In this document: positions 14,746 to 24,655 of the stretch, in pieces
Numbering within the stretch: the stretch's first letter is position 1
Layout: every line of letters begins with the position of its first letter
Position numbers and translations under genes: made by a program
The notes under the pieces: model-generated
Seen by the model: the letters and a program-made list of their open reading frames with translations, nothing else
The model's database searches: none
Told to the model about the DNA's origin: nothing
Origin: Micromonospora trifolii
GTDB taxonomy: Bacteria > Actinomycetota > Actinomycetes > Mycobacteriales > Micromonosporaceae
Reading direction: 5' to 3'
NCBI RefSeq assembly: GCF_022229005.1
Contig: NZ_JAKKFD010000010.1
Span: 59,386 to 123,385, forward strand
DNA length: 64,000 nucleotides

Positions 14746-17700
14746 CTACAGCAGGCCGAAGGCCCGGGTGACGGTCTGGGTGACGCCGCCACCGTTGCGC
14801 TGCTTGGCGGTGACCCGGATCGACACGAAGTCGGCCCGGTGCGGTGCGTTCAACGACGCCTGCCAGGTGCCCTTCTTCTCCCGCAGGTCCTGCCGCTGCC
14901 AGGTAGCCCCGTCGTCGTAGGAGATCTCCAGCTGAAGTGACGACACGGCGTCGCGGGCAGCGGTGCTGCCCACCACCACCGGCATGATCGCGAAGTCGGT
15001 TCGGCGCTTCGTCCGACCCGCGAAGTCCACGTCCGTTCCGTAGTCCAGTTGGACCAGCGGGATGGCCTGCACCTCGGTGCTGCCGCCGGAGACGAAGCTC
15101 CACTCGGTGTGCGTGGCGGTCGAGTACGGGCTGAACTCGGGCTTGCCAGTGGTCTCGACGACCAGTCGGTACGGCAGCTTCTCCGGCGACAGATCACCCG
15201 CGCCGACCTCCGGCCAGCCGTCGAACTGGGTCAGCTGCCTGTCGCCCTGATAGAACGTGGCGATCTGCGACATGCTGGCCCCGCCGCTGTGGGCGGCGCC
15301 CGCGTCGCCGAACCCCTGGATGTAGGCGCTCATGGCGGTCTCACCACGGAACGGGATCTCCGTGCTGAGCAGCCGCGGCCGGGTGATGGGCCCGAACCAG
15401 CGGTCCTTCTGGACGCTGCCCGGCCGGTACGCGATGGCCTCCGTGTTGGACCGCGCCCAGTCGGCGACGTCTGCGTACTGCATCCACTTGATGCCGCCGC
15501 CCGCGGAGACCCAGTCGGTGCGCGGGCCCGGCGCGACCGGCTCGAACGGGAACGGCCGTGCCGCCGCGTACTCGTACTGTGGGAAGTCCATCCGGGTCTC
15601 GCTGGACTGCTTGCCCGGGGGCGGGGAGAAGGTGAGATCGATCCGGGCGAGGTGGCGCGGGTCGGTCTTGGCGGACGGGTCCTTCGGCACCCCGCCCGTG
15701 TGGTAGTCCACCAGGTCGTACAGGTACTTCGCAGTGGGGTGGGCGACCACTACCAGTCGCACCGGGTTGCGGCCCGCAGCGGTGATCTTCTGGATCAACG
15801 CCTCGCCCTCGTCCATGGTCACCGAGGCCACCGGGATCGGTCCGGTCGTCACGCCGTCGGGGTTGCCGTACCAGACGCTCTTGCGGCCCGCCCTGTCGTT
15901 GACCACGACGAGCATCGCCGCACCGGCGGTGCGCGCCGCCGCTGCCTGGTCCGTGGGGGTCACCGAGTCGTCGCCGCGGACGACCACTGCCTTGCCGCGG
16001 GCGGAGACGCCGGCGTAGTCGGCGGTGCCGCCGACGCCCGCGAAGACGGCGTCCAGGCGCGAGGTGCCGTCGGGCAGCGGTGGGGAACCGGGCTGCGCGA
16101 GCGGGTCGCTGACGTGCCGACCCTGGTAGCTGATCGCCAGCGGCGTCTGCTCGGCGCGGATCCGGGTGGTGAAGACGAAGCTGCCCTTCCGCACCTTGTC
16201 AGTGGTCGGCAGGGCCCACAGGCTGTCATAGGCGGTGCCCGGCCAGAACGTCTCGCGGAGAGCGCTCCAGTCGGTGGGTGTCGGCTCGCTCGAGGTGAAG
16301 GAGCGGTAGACGTCGATTCTGCTGTTGACGACGGCGGTCGGCTGGGGTGTCGCCACCTTCACCTGGCGAGCCCGCGCGGCGTCGAGTTCCACGACCCGGT
16401 TGGTCGTCAGGTCGACCTCGGGAGCGGTCAGCATCGCGAGCCCGAGGGAGCGGGGCCCGTACAGGCCCTCCACGTCCGCCGCCGTGACGACGGTGTAGGA
16501 GCCGGGCGCCAGGCGGGCGGTGAGCTTTCCGTCCGGCACCCACATGAAGGCGGAGCCGGTCTCGGCGTTGACGACCTCGACCTCGCCGCTCATGGGCCGG
16601 CCGGCGCGGTCCTTCAGGTTGATGGTGAGGTCGTACTTCTTGGACTCGACGGCGACCCCGACGGCCGTGTGCACCTCACCGGCGGCGAAGCGGGCCGTGA
16701 CCTGGGCGGAGTACCTGCCGGCGGGAAGGCCGGCCGGGGCCACCACGACGTCGACGGTCGCGCTGGCCCCGGCGGGCACAGTGACGCGGTCGGCGGTTGC
16801 CGTGAACGTCTGCGCGGGGGAGCTGCCGTGGTCGACGGAGAGCTCCAACGCGATCGGGCTGCCCGTGGTGTTGGTGTAGGTGATCGTCCGCTTGATCGGC
16901 TGTGGCGTACTGCCCGGCGACCACGTGACGAGGCCGGCGTCCACCGACCCGGACGCGACGACCTGGTCCTGGTGGTAGGCGGCGGCGACGTTCAACCGAC
17001 CGCTGCCGGCCTGGTAGGCGTCGTAGTCGGGCGTGCGGACGCTGGTGCTCATCAGCGCGTCCTTGAGCTGCCGCGCGCTCCACGTCGGGTGTTTCTGCAC
17101 CAGCAGGGCGGCCGCCCCGGCGACGTGCGGCGCTGCCATCGAGGTGCCACTGTCGACGTAGTAGTAGCCCTCACCCCAGGGGATGTGCTGCGAGCGTGCC
17201 GCCAGCACGTCCACCCCGGGGGCGGTCATGTCCGGCTTGAGGGCCTCGTCGTTCATCCGGGGCCCGGCGCTGGAGAAGCCCGCCAGGTGGTCGGAGGTGT
17301 CCACCGCGCCGATGGTCAGCGCGGCGTCCGCGGTGCCCGGCGCACCGAGGGTGTACGGATCTGGTCCGCTGTTGCCGGCGGCCACCACGAAGAGCGCACC
17401 CGTCTCGGCGGTCAGCTGGTTGACGGCCTGGCTCAGCGGGTCGTCCTGGGTGTGCCAGGCGCTCACGCCGAGGCTCATGTTGATCACCTTGGCGTGCTCG
17501 GCGCGCGCCGCCCACTCCATGCCCGCGATGATCCCCGAGATGGACCCGCTGCCGTACTCGTCGAGGACCTTGCCGATCACCAGGTCGGCGTCGGGGGCCA
17601 CGCCCCGTTCCCTGCCGCCGGAGGCAGCGCCCGTCCCGGCGACGGTGGAGGCGGTGTGGGTGCCGTGCCCGTTGCGGTCGATCACGTCCTGGCCGGGGAT

Positions 17701-18525
17701 GAAGCTCCGGGAGGCCACCACCTGGTCGGCGAGATCCGGGTGGGTGGTGTCCACTCCACTGTCCAGCACGGCGACCCGGACACCGCCGCCGGTGCCACCC
17801 GCGGCCCACGCCGCGGGCGCTCCGATCTGGGCTGTGGTGTCGGCCAGGGTGGCCTTCGCCTTGCCGTCGAGCCACACCTTGTCGACACCGGCCGCGAAGG
17901 AGGGTGCCGGGGTGGCAGCGCTGCGGCCGGTCGGCGACTGTCCAGCGGTGAGGGCCGACCAGAAGTCCGCGGCCTGGTATCGGCGGGTGCGGATCGCCTC
18001 GCCACGGACGGAGGGAAGCTCCAGCGTGGTCTGTGCGCCCGGCAGCGTGGCACCGCTCCTGAGCTTCGCCGAACCCGTCGTGCGGGTGACGATCAGGGGG
18101 AGTTCGCTGGTCCGCGCGTCGTCGTAGCCCTCGGCGATGAGCTGGGTGACGTCGAACAGTTGCTTGTCGAGTCGACCGGTGGCGAGGTACGGCAACGCCT
18201 CGTCCGGGTAGACGTAGGTGTCCCGGCCCTCGGTGGAGATGCGTACGGAGCCGGTGGCGCCCGGGGCGCGCTCGACATCCACCGAGGGGGTTGCGCCGTG
18301 GACGCCCGGGGTCACCGTCACCCGGTCGCCGGTGATCAGCGTGACAGTGACCGGTGTGCGGCCCGCGTCGCCGCTCGGGGCGGGTCTCGTCGGCGGCGGT
18401 GTGGGCGGTGGGGCGCCGTGCGCCGCGGCGGGGGTGAGGAGTGCGGCGACGAGGGTGACGCCCACCGCTGCCGCCGCAGATCTTCGGGTGCGAGAGATTC
18501 GCGCACTGTCTACAGAGTTGAGCAT
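14746..18525 (-). CDS. Secreted subtilisin-like serine protease (S8)
   Basis: The 1259-residue protein begins with a basic stretch and a hydrophobic signal peptide ending near AAAHGA (about 32-37). The subtilase domain carries Asp255 (VLDSGVDTTHPDL), His287 (GHGTH), the oxyanion Asn384 (AGNSGPD) and Ser461 (GTSMAAPHVAG), so the triad is intact. The long C-terminal half has beta-rich modules, one of which looks like a PA domain (AAARTAGAAMLVVVND). It is much longer than simple subtilisins and resembles large streptomycete extracellular S8 enzymes. The minus-strand start ATG 18525 has only a distant AGGTGA. An inverted repeat at 18559-18574 sits in its promoter region. Confidence 0.95.
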   Translation of the reverse strand: MLNSVDSARISRTRRSAAAAVGVTLVAALLTPAAAHGAPPPTPPPTRPAPSGDAGRTPVTVTLITGDRVTVTPGVHGATPSVDVERAPGATGSVRISTEGRDTYVYPDEALPYLATGRLDKQLFDVTQLIAEGYDDARTSELPLIVTRTTGSAKLRSGATLPGAQTTLELPSVRGEAIRTRRYQAADFWSALTAGQSPTGRSAATPAPSFAAGVDKVWLDGKAKATLADTTAQIGAPAAWAAGGTGGGVRVAVLDSGVDTTHPDLADQVVASRSFIPGQDVIDRNGHGTHTASTVAGTGAASGGRERGVAPDADLVIGKVLDEYGSGSISGIIAGMEWAARAEHAKVINMSLGVSAWHTQDDPLSQAVNQLTAETGALFVVAAGNSGPDPYTLGAPGTADAALTIGAVDTSDHLAGFSSAGPRMNDEALKPDMTAPGVDVLAARSQHIPWGEGYYYVDSGTSMAAPHVAGAAALLVQKHPTWSARQLKDALMSTSVRTPDYDAYQAGSGRLNVAAAYHQDQVVASGSVDAGLVTWSPGSTPQPIKRTITYTNTTGSPIALELSVDHGSSPAQTFTATADRVTVPAGASATVDVVVAPAGLPAGRYSAQVTARFAAGEVHTAVGVAVESKKYDLTINLKDRAGRPMSGEVEVVNAETGSAFMWVPDGKLTARLAPGSYTVVTAADVEGLYGPRSLGLAMLTAPEVDLTTNRVVELDAARARQVKVATPQPTAVVNSRIDVYRSFTSSEPTPTDWSALRETFWPGTAYDSLWALPTTDKVRKGSFVFTTRIRAEQTPLAISYQGRHVSDPLAQPGSPPLPDGTSRLDAVFAGVGGTADYAGVSARGKAVVVRGDDSVTPTDQAAAARTAGAAMLVVVNDRAGRKSVWYGNPDGVTTGPIPVASVTMDEGEALIQKITAAGRNPVRLVVVAHPTAKYLYDLVDYHTGGVPKDPSAKTDPRHLARIDLTFSPPPGKQSSETRMDFPQYEYAAARPFPFEPVAPGPRTDWVSAGGGIKWMQYADVADWARSNTEAIAYRPGSVQKDRWFGPITRPRLLSTEIPFRGETAMSAYIQGFGDAGAAHSGGASMSQIATFYQGDRQLTQFDGWPEVGAGDLSPEKLPYRLVVETTGKPEFSPYSTATHTEWSFVSGGSTEVQAIPLVQLDYGTDVDFAGRTKRRTDFAIMPVVVGSTAARDAVSSLQLEISYDDGATWQRQDLREKKGTWQASLNAPHRADFVSIRVTAKQRNGGGVTQTVTRAFGLL

Positions 18526-18558
18526 GAGGCGAATCCGATCACCTCAAGAGATTCATGT

Positions 18559-18574
18559 AAAGATCATCATCTTT
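18559..18574. promoter_or_regulatory. AT-rich inverted repeat upstream of the subtilase gene
   Basis: AAAGAT and ATCTTT are perfect 6-bp arms around CATC, in the only AT-rich stretch (18550-18575) between the subtilase and the divergent small membrane gene. It could be an operator overlapping the promoter. Confidence 0.4.
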
Positions 18575-18689
18575 GCCGGGACGTTGCGCGCGCATTGCGT
18601 GCCTGCCCGGAGAGCTGCTGGACCAACCGGTCCCGTGATTCGGCGTGGACCGACGTGCCGAGGTTGCGCCCTTCGGCGAGGATGGGCAC

Positions 18690-18938
18690 ATGTCTTCATT
18701 CGGTAAGTGGTGGGGCCGCCTGAGCGCGGTCTTCGGTGCGGTAGTACTCGCGGTCTTCGTGCCCGTCGCGGCCTGGGCGTCCACGGGCACCGGCGAACTC
18801 GTGGTGGAGGCCGCCCGGCGGCGGGGCCGCAGTGGCTTCGGGGTGCTCCCGCTGCTCTGCTGCCTGGTGGTGGTCGCGATCGTCGTGTTCCTGGTGCTGC
18901 GTCTGATGCGCAACCGCCGGGGTGGCCCGCCGCGCTGA
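18690..18938 (+). CDS. Small two-helix membrane protein
   Basis: This 82-residue frame has a hydrophobic helix at about 12-30 and a second at about 50-70 (LLCCLVVVAIVVFLVLRL), a basic RRRGR between them and a basic tail (RNRRG). GAGGATGG lies upstream of ATG 18690. I do not recognise a family. It is divergent from the protease gene and followed by a convergent lipoprotein gene. The second helix contains adjacent cysteines that could be modified. Confidence 0.7.
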   Translation: MSSFGKWWGRLSAVFGAVVLAVFVPVAAWASTGTGELVVEAARRRGRSGFGVLPLLCCLVVVAIVVFLVLRLMRNRRGGPPR

Positions 18939-18994
18939 GCGGGCCCGAGGCTCGGCGGGTCACCAGCGGCCGGCTTCGGGCCGGCCGCCGGTGT

Positions 18995-20314
18995 TCACAC
19001 CGCCAGGGCCGCGATGGCCTGGGACAGGAAGCGCGCGGTGGCCTCGCGGGTGCCGTCGCGTTTGACGCGGATGCGCTCGGCGGCGGTGACCAGCAGGGTG
19101 CGCACCTTGGCGTGCCCCTTGGGCGGCGGCGCCGGCGCCGGCCCGAGCAGGTCGGCGATGCTGGCGCCGAAATCGGCGGCACGTCGCTGGGCCGGGTCGG
19201 TGATGCTGCCGTCGGCGTAGCGGCGGACCGCGGCACTGGCGTTCAGCCCACGCTCGTGGCCGAGAACGGCGCCGACCTCACCGTTGGTGGTCAGAAAGTT
19301 GATCACGTCGGCGACCGTGTCGGGGTGGCGGGTGCCCCTGAACGCCGCCCAGTACATCGACGCTCGTGCCCACTGCGCGCCCGGTGGGCCGGGAACGCCG
19401 ACGATGCCCAACTCGGACTCGGTGAGTCGTTGCAGCTCCGGTAGCTGGTGCGACCAGGCGAAGGACGCCGCCGTCACCCCGCTCACCACCAGTTGCCGGG
19501 CCGGCTCGCCGCTGTCGGCCTGCTCGACCAGGGCCGCGCTCGGCGTGGCACGGCCCCGGCGGGCCCGCTGCCACAACTCGAACCAGGCGATCAGCTCGTC
19601 CGCGCCGAAGCCGAGCTGGTTGCCCCGGTAGAACTCGCCGCCCTGCGATCGCAGCCAGAGCCAGAGCGCCCGGTAGTCGCCCGACCCGTCCATGGTGCCG
19701 GCCACCCGACGGTCGCTGGCCTCGGTGACCTGCGTGGCCCAGGAGATGTAGTCGGCCCAGGTCATCCCGGCGCGCGGCTCCGGCATCTCCAGCTCCCGCA
19801 GCAGGTCCCGGTTGAACACCACGACGGCATGGGTCTGCCCGGCGGCCACCGCCATCGTCCGCCCCTCCACGGTGCCGTAGCGGATCAGACCCTCCGGCAG
19901 GCCCCGAAGATCCAGGTGGTGGTCGGTGAGGTCGAGGATGACCTGACGTTGGGTGTACTCGGTCAGCATGGCGTCGTCGATCTGGATCAGGTCCGGTACG
20001 TTCCCGCCGCCCGCCTGGGTGGCCAGCCGGTCGTAGTAGCCGTCGGCGCCCTGCCAGGTGACCCGGAAGGTGACCCGGGGGTTGCGATCGGAGTAGAGCC
20101 GCAGCGCCTTCTCGGTGAGCTCGGCCCGCTTGGTGCCACCCCACCAGAAGACCGACAGCTCGACGGGCCCGTCCTGGGTCGAGGTGGCGGCGCCGTCGCT
20201 GCACCCCGCCAGCCCACCGGACGCGAGCAGAGGTGCGCCGAGCAGCGCGCCGAGCAGTCGGCGCCGGCCCGGGTCGGCGCCGAGGCGGACGAGCTGGGGT
20301 CGAACAAGGGGCAC
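18995..20314 (-). CDS. Extracellular solute-binding lipoprotein (family 1)
   Basis: The 439-residue protein has an N-terminal RRRLLG followed by a hydrophobic stretch and the lipobox LAGC at about 35-38, so it is a lipid-anchored, possibly Tat-exported, binding protein. The mature part resembles sugar-type family 1 solute-binding proteins (SVFWWGG, DLIQIDDAMLTEY, TVAGQTH-type segments). GTG 20314 has AGGAGA at good spacing. No permease or ATPase gene adjoins it, so it is an orphan receptor whose transporter lies elsewhere. The ligand cannot be told from sequence. Confidence 0.88.
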   Translation of the reverse strand: MPLVRPQLVRLGADPGRRRLLGALLGAPLLASGGLAGCSDGAATSTQDGPVELSVFWWGGTKRAELTEKALRLYSDRNPRVTFRVTWQGADGYYDRLATQAGGGNVPDLIQIDDAMLTEYTQRQVILDLTDHHLDLRGLPEGLIRYGTVEGRTMAVAAGQTHAVVVFNRDLLRELEMPEPRAGMTWADYISWATQVTEASDRRVAGTMDGSGDYRALWLWLRSQGGEFYRGNQLGFGADELIAWFELWQRARRGRATPSAALVEQADSGEPARQLVVSGVTAASFAWSHQLPELQRLTESELGIVGVPGPPGAQWARASMYWAAFRGTRHPDTVADVINFLTTNGEVGAVLGHERGLNASAAVRRYADGSITDPAQRRAADFGASIADLLGPAPAPPPKGHAKVRTLLVTAAERIRVKRDGTREATARFLSQAIAALAV

Positions 20315-20452
20315 GGGGCTCTCCTGGACCTACGGGGGTGGCGGTCGGACCATTCACGCAGGCAGCGCACGAAGGTGTCAACGTCCGTCCGGTCACCCTC
20401 GGTCGGGTGGTCGAATCAGGCCCGCCCAATGTCGCGTGGTGTACTAGGGCGC

Positions 20453-21286
20453 GTGGAACTTCTGCACTCGGGCAAGGTCCGGGACGTCTACGCCGACGGC
20501 GACGACCTGATCCTGGTGGCCTCGGATCGCATCTCGATCTACGACGTGGCGCTGCCGACACCGATCCCGGACAAGGGTCGCCTGCTCACCGCGCTCTCGC
20601 TCTGGTGGTTCGAGCAGCTCGCCGACCTGGTGCCGAACCACGTCATCTCGGCCACCGACGTGCCCGCCGAGTTCGCCGGACGGGCCATCCGCTGCCAGCG
20701 GCTGGACATGGTTCCGGTCGAGTGTGTCGCTCGCGGTTACCTGACCGGTGGCGGCCTGCGGGAGTACGAGCAGACCGGCGCGGTCTCCGGCGTGCCACTG
20801 CCGCGAGGGCTCGGCGAGGCGTCGATCCTGCCCGAACCGATCTTCACGCCGTCGAGCAAGGCCCCGATGGGCGAGCACGACGAGCCCATCACGTACGACG
20901 ACGTGGTGGACAAGGTGGGTCAGGCCACCGCCGAGCGGCTCCGGCAGATCACCATCGACATCTACCGGCGCGGCGCCGAGCTGGCCGCCGACCGGGGCAT
21001 CCTGGTCGCCGACACCAAGATCGAGCTGGGTTGGGCGCCGGACGGCACCCTGGTCCTCGCCGACGAGTTGCTCACCTCCGACTCGTCGCGGTTCTGGCCG
21101 GCCGAGTCGTACCAGCCGGGCCGGGTGCAGTTCTCCTACGACAAGCAGTACGTGCGGGACTGGGCCACCGGCAGCGGCTGGAACAAGCAGGCCCCCGCCC
21201 CGGACATGCCGGCCGAGGTGGTCGAGGCGACCCGGGCTCGCTACGTCGACGTCTACGAGAAGCTCACCGGCAACCGCTGGGAGTGA
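20453..21286 (+). CDS. purC: SAICAR synthase (phosphoribosylaminoimidazolesuccinocarboxamide synthase)
   Basis: This 277-residue enzyme joins CAIR and aspartate with ATP in purine synthesis. The N-terminal SGKVRDVY motif, the ECVARGYLTGGG segment and SSKAPMGEHDEP are diagnostic of PurC, and DTKIELGW lies near the active site. GTG 20453 is chosen because VELLHSGKVRDVY is the usual family start; TACTAG five bases upstream suggests a leaderless or near-leaderless mRNA. It stands alone rather than in a purine operon. Confidence 0.95.
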   Translation: MELLHSGKVRDVYADGDDLILVASDRISIYDVALPTPIPDKGRLLTALSLWWFEQLADLVPNHVISATDVPAEFAGRAIRCQRLDMVPVECVARGYLTGGGLREYEQTGAVSGVPLPRGLGEASILPEPIFTPSSKAPMGEHDEPITYDDVVDKVGQATAERLRQITIDIYRRGAELAADRGILVADTKIELGWAPDGTLVLADELLTSDSSRFWPAESYQPGRVQFSYDKQYVRDWATGSGWNKQAPAPDMPAEVVEATRARYVDVYEKLTGNRWE

Positions 21287-21301
21287 CCGCCGCAGCGGCT
21301 G

Positions 21302-22786
21302 TCACTCCACCCAGTCGAGGGTGCGCTGCACGGCCTTGCGCCACTGGCGCAGCTCCTTCTCGCGCAGGTCCGGGGCCATGGCCGGCTTCCACTGCGCGTC
21401 GGAGCGCCACTGCGCCCGCAGGGTGGCCAGGTCCGGCCAGAAGCCGACAGCCAGCCCGGCCGCGTACGCGGCGCCCAGACAGGTGGTCTCGGTGATCCGG
21501 GAACGGACCACCGGCACGTCGAGCACATCGGCGAGGAACTGCATGAGCAGGCCGTTGGCGGTCATCCCGCCGTCCACCCGGAGACGGCGCAGCGCCACAT
21601 CCGAGTCGGCGTTCATCGCGTCGACCACCTCGCGGGTCTGCCAGGCCGACGCCTCCAGCACCGCACGCGCCAGGTGCCCCTTGGTGATGTAGCCGGTGAG
21701 CCCGGCGATCACCCCGCGGGCGTCGCTGCGCCAGTGCGGAGCGAACAGCCCCGAGAACGCCGGCACCACGTAACAGCCGCCGTTGTCGTCCACGGTGCGG
21801 GCCAACTCCTCCACCTCGGCGGCGGTGGAGATCAGCCCGAGGTTGTCCCGCAGCCACTGCACCAGCGAGCCGGTGACCGCGATGGCGCCTTCGAGGGCGT
21901 ACGCCGGTGGTTGGTCCTTGATCCGGTAGGCGACAGTGGTGAGCAGGCCGTGCGTCGACGGGACCGGGCTGGCGCCGGTGTTGAGCAGCAGGAAACTGCC
22001 GGTGCCGTAGGTGCACTTCGCCTCACCCGGCTGGAAGCAGGTCTGCCCGAACAGGGCGGCCTGCTGGTCGCCGAGCGCACTGGCCACCGGCACCCCGGCG
22101 AGCACCCCGCTGGCCGTGCCGTACACCTCGGCGGAGCAGCGGATCTCCGGCAGCATCGCCGCCGGAACGCCCATCGCGTCCAGCAGCTCCGGGGCCCAGT
22201 CCAGGGTCGTGAGGTCCATCAGCATGGTCCGGCTGGCGTTTGTCACGTCGGTGACGTGCTCGCCGGTCAGCTTCCAGATCAGCCAGCTGTCCATGGTGCC
22301 GAAGAGCACCTCGCCGCGCTCGGCGCGCTCGCGCAGGCCGTCCACCTCGTCGAGCAGCCAGCGCAGCTTCGGCCCGGCGAAGTAGGTGGCCAGCGGCAGG
22401 CCCGTGCGGGCCCGGAACCGCTCCTCGCCGTACGCCGAGGCGAGCTCGCGCAGCAGCGGCCCGGTCCGGGTGTCCTGCCAGACGATGGCGTTGGCCACCG
22501 GACGGCCGGTGGCCCGGTCCCAGACGACTGTGGTCTCCCGCTGGTTGGTGATGCCGACGGCGGCCAACCCGGACGTGTCGGTGCCGGCGGCCCGCAGCGC
22601 CTCGGCGACCACCTGCTGGACGTTGTCCCAGATCTCCTCGGCGTCGTGCTCCACCCAACCCGGTCGGGGGAAGATCTGCCGGTGCTCGCGCTGGGCCACG
22701 GCGACGATGTCCCCGGCCCGGTCGAAGACGATGCACCGCGAGGAGGTGGTGCCCTGGTCGATGGCGGCGACGTACTGGGGGGTCAC
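21302..22786 (-). CDS. glpK: Glycerol kinase
   Basis: The 494-residue FGGY kinase phosphorylates glycerol to glycerol-3-phosphate. DQGTTSSR at 10-17 is the ATP-site signature, with WVEHDAEEI and [11 protein letters not shown] also typical. Length is normal for the family. The GTG 22786 start is preceded by TACGGT plus six bases, so the mRNA is probably leaderless. No glycerol facilitator or dehydrogenase gene is adjacent; it is convergent with purC. Confidence 0.96.
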   Translation of the reverse strand: MTPQYVAAIDQGTTSSRCIVFDRAGDIVAVAQREHRQIFPRPGWVEHDAEEIWDNVQQVVAEALRAAGTDTSGLAAVGITNQRETTVVWDRATGRPVANAIVWQDTRTGPLLRELASAYGEERFRARTGLPLATYFAGPKLRWLLDEVDGLRERAERGEVLFGTMDSWLIWKLTGEHVTDVTNASRTMLMDLTTLDWAPELLDAMGVPAAMLPEIRCSAEVYGTASGVLAGVPVASALGDQQAALFGQTCFQPGEAKCTYGTGSFLLLNTGASPVPSTHGLLTTVAYRIKDQPPAYALEGAIAVTGSLVQWLRDNLGLISTAAEVEELARTVDDNGGCYVVPAFSGLFAPHWRSDARGVIAGLTGYITKGHLARAVLEASAWQTREVVDAMNADSDVALRRLRVDGGMTANGLLMQFLADVLDVPVVRSRITETTCLGAAYAAGLAVGFWPDLATLRAQWRSDAQWKPAMAPDLREKELRQWRKAVQRTLDWVE

Positions 22787-22887
22787 CGCAGCACCGTACC
22801 CGGACGGCGGCGCGGCGCGACAGGCGTCACGGCGGGTTCCGCCCCGCAGCCGTCGGCGGCCGTCGGCTTCCCCTACGATGTGCGAAC

Positions 22888-23826
22888 GTGCGCGACATCG
22901 CAGTTTTCAGTGGAACCGCCCATCCCGACCTGGCTGCCGAGATCTGCGCCCATCTGGGGGTGCCGCTGCACCCGGTGCGGGTCTCCCGGTTCGCCAACGA
23001 CTGTCTGGAAGTCCAGTTGCAGGCCAACTGCCGGGAGCGGGACGTCTTCCTGATCCAGCCGTTGGTGCCGCCGGTGCAGGAGCACCTGGTCGAGCTGCTG
23101 CTGATGATCGACGCCGCCCGGGGCGCCTCCGCCGGTCGGATCACCGTGGTGCTGCCGCACTACGCGTACGCCCGGTCGGACAAGAAGGACGCGCCGCGGA
23201 TCTCGATCGGCGCGCGGCTCGTCGCTGACCTGCTCACCTCGGCCGGAGCCGACCGGGTGCTCGCGATGACACTGCACTCGCCGCAGGTGCACGGCTTCTT
23301 CAGCGTCCCGGTGGATCACCTGCACGCGCTGCGGGAGCTGGCCACCCACTTCCGGCGCTACGACCTCAGCAACACGGTGGTGGTCTCGCCCGACCTGGGC
23401 AACGCCAAGGAGGCGGCGGCGTTCGCCCGGCTGCTCGGCACGCCTGTCGCGGCCGGTGCGAAGCAGCGGTTCAGCGACGACCTGGTCAAGATCAGTGCGG
23501 TGATCGGCGACGTGGCGGACCGGGACGTCATCGTGCTGGACGACGAGATCGCCAAGGGCAGCACCGTGGTCGAGCTGATGGAGCATCTGCGCGGCCTGAA
23601 GGTCCGGTCGATCCGGCTCGCCTGCACCCACGGCCTCTTCTCCGGCGACGCCTTGCAGCGGCTCAGCGACCAGGACGGCGTCCTGGAGATCGTCTGCACC
23701 AACACGGTGCCCATCCCGGCCGCCAAGCGGGTTCCCAAGTTGCAGGTCCTGTCGGTGGCCCCCGCACTGGCCGAGGCGACGCGCCGAATCCACAACGGAG
23801 AATCCGTCTCCGCCCTCTTCGCCTAA
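22888..23826 (+). CDS. prs: Ribose-phosphate pyrophosphokinase (PRPP synthetase)
   Basis: The 312-residue protein makes PRPP from ribose-5-phosphate and ATP. Family motifs include [10 protein letters not shown] at the start, [19 protein letters not shown] and the [15 protein letters not shown] segment. The PRPP-binding loop reads [16 protein letters not shown] rather than the usual DDMIDTGGT-like form, so it looks like a divergent paralogue rather than the main housekeeping enzyme. GTG 22888 is eight bases after TACGAT, suggesting a leaderless mRNA. A second prs elsewhere in the genome is expected. Confidence 0.88.
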   Translation: MRDIAVFSGTAHPDLAAEICAHLGVPLHPVRVSRFANDCLEVQLQANCRERDVFLIQPLVPPVQEHLVELLLMIDAARGASAGRITVVLPHYAYARSDKKDAPRISIGARLVADLLTSAGADRVLAMTLHSPQVHGFFSVPVDHLHALRELATHFRRYDLSNTVVVSPDLGNAKEAAAFARLLGTPVAAGAKQRFSDDLVKISAVIGDVADRDVIVLDDEIAKGSTVVELMEHLRGLKVRSIRLACTHGLFSGDALQRLSDQDGVLEIVCTNTVPIPAAKRVPKLQVLSVAPALAEATRRIHNGESVSALFA

Positions 23827-23874
23827 CCCGCCCCCGCGGCCCCTCGCCCCCGCGCGCCCTCGCCGCCGGTCCGC

Positions 23875-23946
23875 GCGATCTTGCGGTTTCTGTCGCGACA
23901 TAAGGGACTAGTCCCCTCATTCCGACAACCGAAAACGCAAGATCGC
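23875..23946. repeat. Palindromic intergenic element A
   Basis: Perfect 11-bp terminal arms GCGATCTTGCG / CGCAAGATCGC, an inner TGTCG/CGACA pair and a central 12-bp palindrome GGGACTAGTCCC (23904-23915) form a 72-bp imperfect palindrome. Its termini resemble element C at 58078-58155. Confidence 0.7.
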
Positions 23947-23970
23947 CGCAACGTCCGGCCTGGCCCGCGT

Positions 23971-24041
23971 CGATCATGGAGTTGTGGTGCCCCGCATAAG
24001 GGGCGCATGTGGAGCTGTCGCCCACCACGACTCCATGATCG
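23971..24041. repeat. Palindromic intergenic element B
   Basis: Perfect 12-bp arms CGATCATGGAGT / ACTCCATGATCG and inner GTGGTG/CACCAC form a 71-bp element 24 bp after element A. The style (long stem, ATAAGGG in the loop part) is similar to A. Confidence 0.7.
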
Positions 24042-24079
24042 GTGTGGCGGGGCGGGGCGGGGTGGGGTGGGGCGGGGGG

Positions 24080-24535
24080 CTAGCGGGGGGTGGGGTTGTG
24101 GTTGTTCAGGCCCGTTGTGATGCGGACTGTGGTGCCGACGGTGCCGGTGACGACCTCCATCGCGTCGGTCAGCTCGCGGGCCAGCCAGAGGCCCCAGCCA
24201 CCGGCGGTGTCCGGGGTCGGTCGACTGCGATCACCCAGCCGCTGCGGGCTGATCCCGTGCCCGTGATCGGCGACCTCGCAGACCAGCACACCGGACTCGT
24301 GCCAGAGCCGCAGCCACCCGCGCCCGCCGCCGTGGCGCACCGCGTTGGTGATCAACTCGTTGATCGCGAGCACGAAGTCGTCCAGCCGTTGGCCACTGAG
24401 ACCCGAGGCATGGGCGCAGGAGGTGACCGAGTGTCGAATCTCGGTCACCTGGGCCTGGTCAAAGGCTTCGGCGATCAGGAGGGCAGGTTCGATGGGCACA
24501 ACCGTACGCGGTGCGTGCGGATCTGCGTTCGTCAT
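24080..24535 (-). CDS. HATPase_c anti-sigma-type serine kinase
   Basis: The 151-residue protein is a single HATPase_c_2 domain of the RsbW/SpoIIAB type. The N-box reads ELITNAVRHGG, G1 reads DHGHGI and G2 is GGWGLWL. Such proteins phosphorylate anti-sigma antagonists and bind sigma factors, or act in streptomycete-type signalling. No sigma factor adjoins it. ATG 24535 is chosen; ATG 24556 is an in-frame alternative. The C-terminus ends in an Asn/His/Pro tail. It is divergent from the histidine kinase gene. Confidence 0.85.
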   Translation of the reverse strand: MTNADPHAPRTVVPIEPALLIAEAFDQAQVTEIRHSVTSCAHASGLSGQRLDDFVLAINELITNAVRHGGGRGWLRLWHESGVLVCEVADHGHGISPQRLGDRSRPTPDTAGGWGLWLARELTDAMEVVTGTVGTTVRITTGLNNHNPTPR

Positions 24536-24655
24536 GGGCCCGTCCCGGCGGCGCATCTCGGAGTATTTCGCGGCTTTTCCACCGTACGTCAGGGTTTCCC
24601 GAACCGCACTCGCTGCTCGCCGTGCGCCCGGCCCGGTTATGGCATCCTGACCGCC

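Noticed and set aside
15049..18723. A 1224-codon open frame on the plus strand
   Set aside because: It is the antisense shadow of the subtilase gene, with no motif or plausible start.
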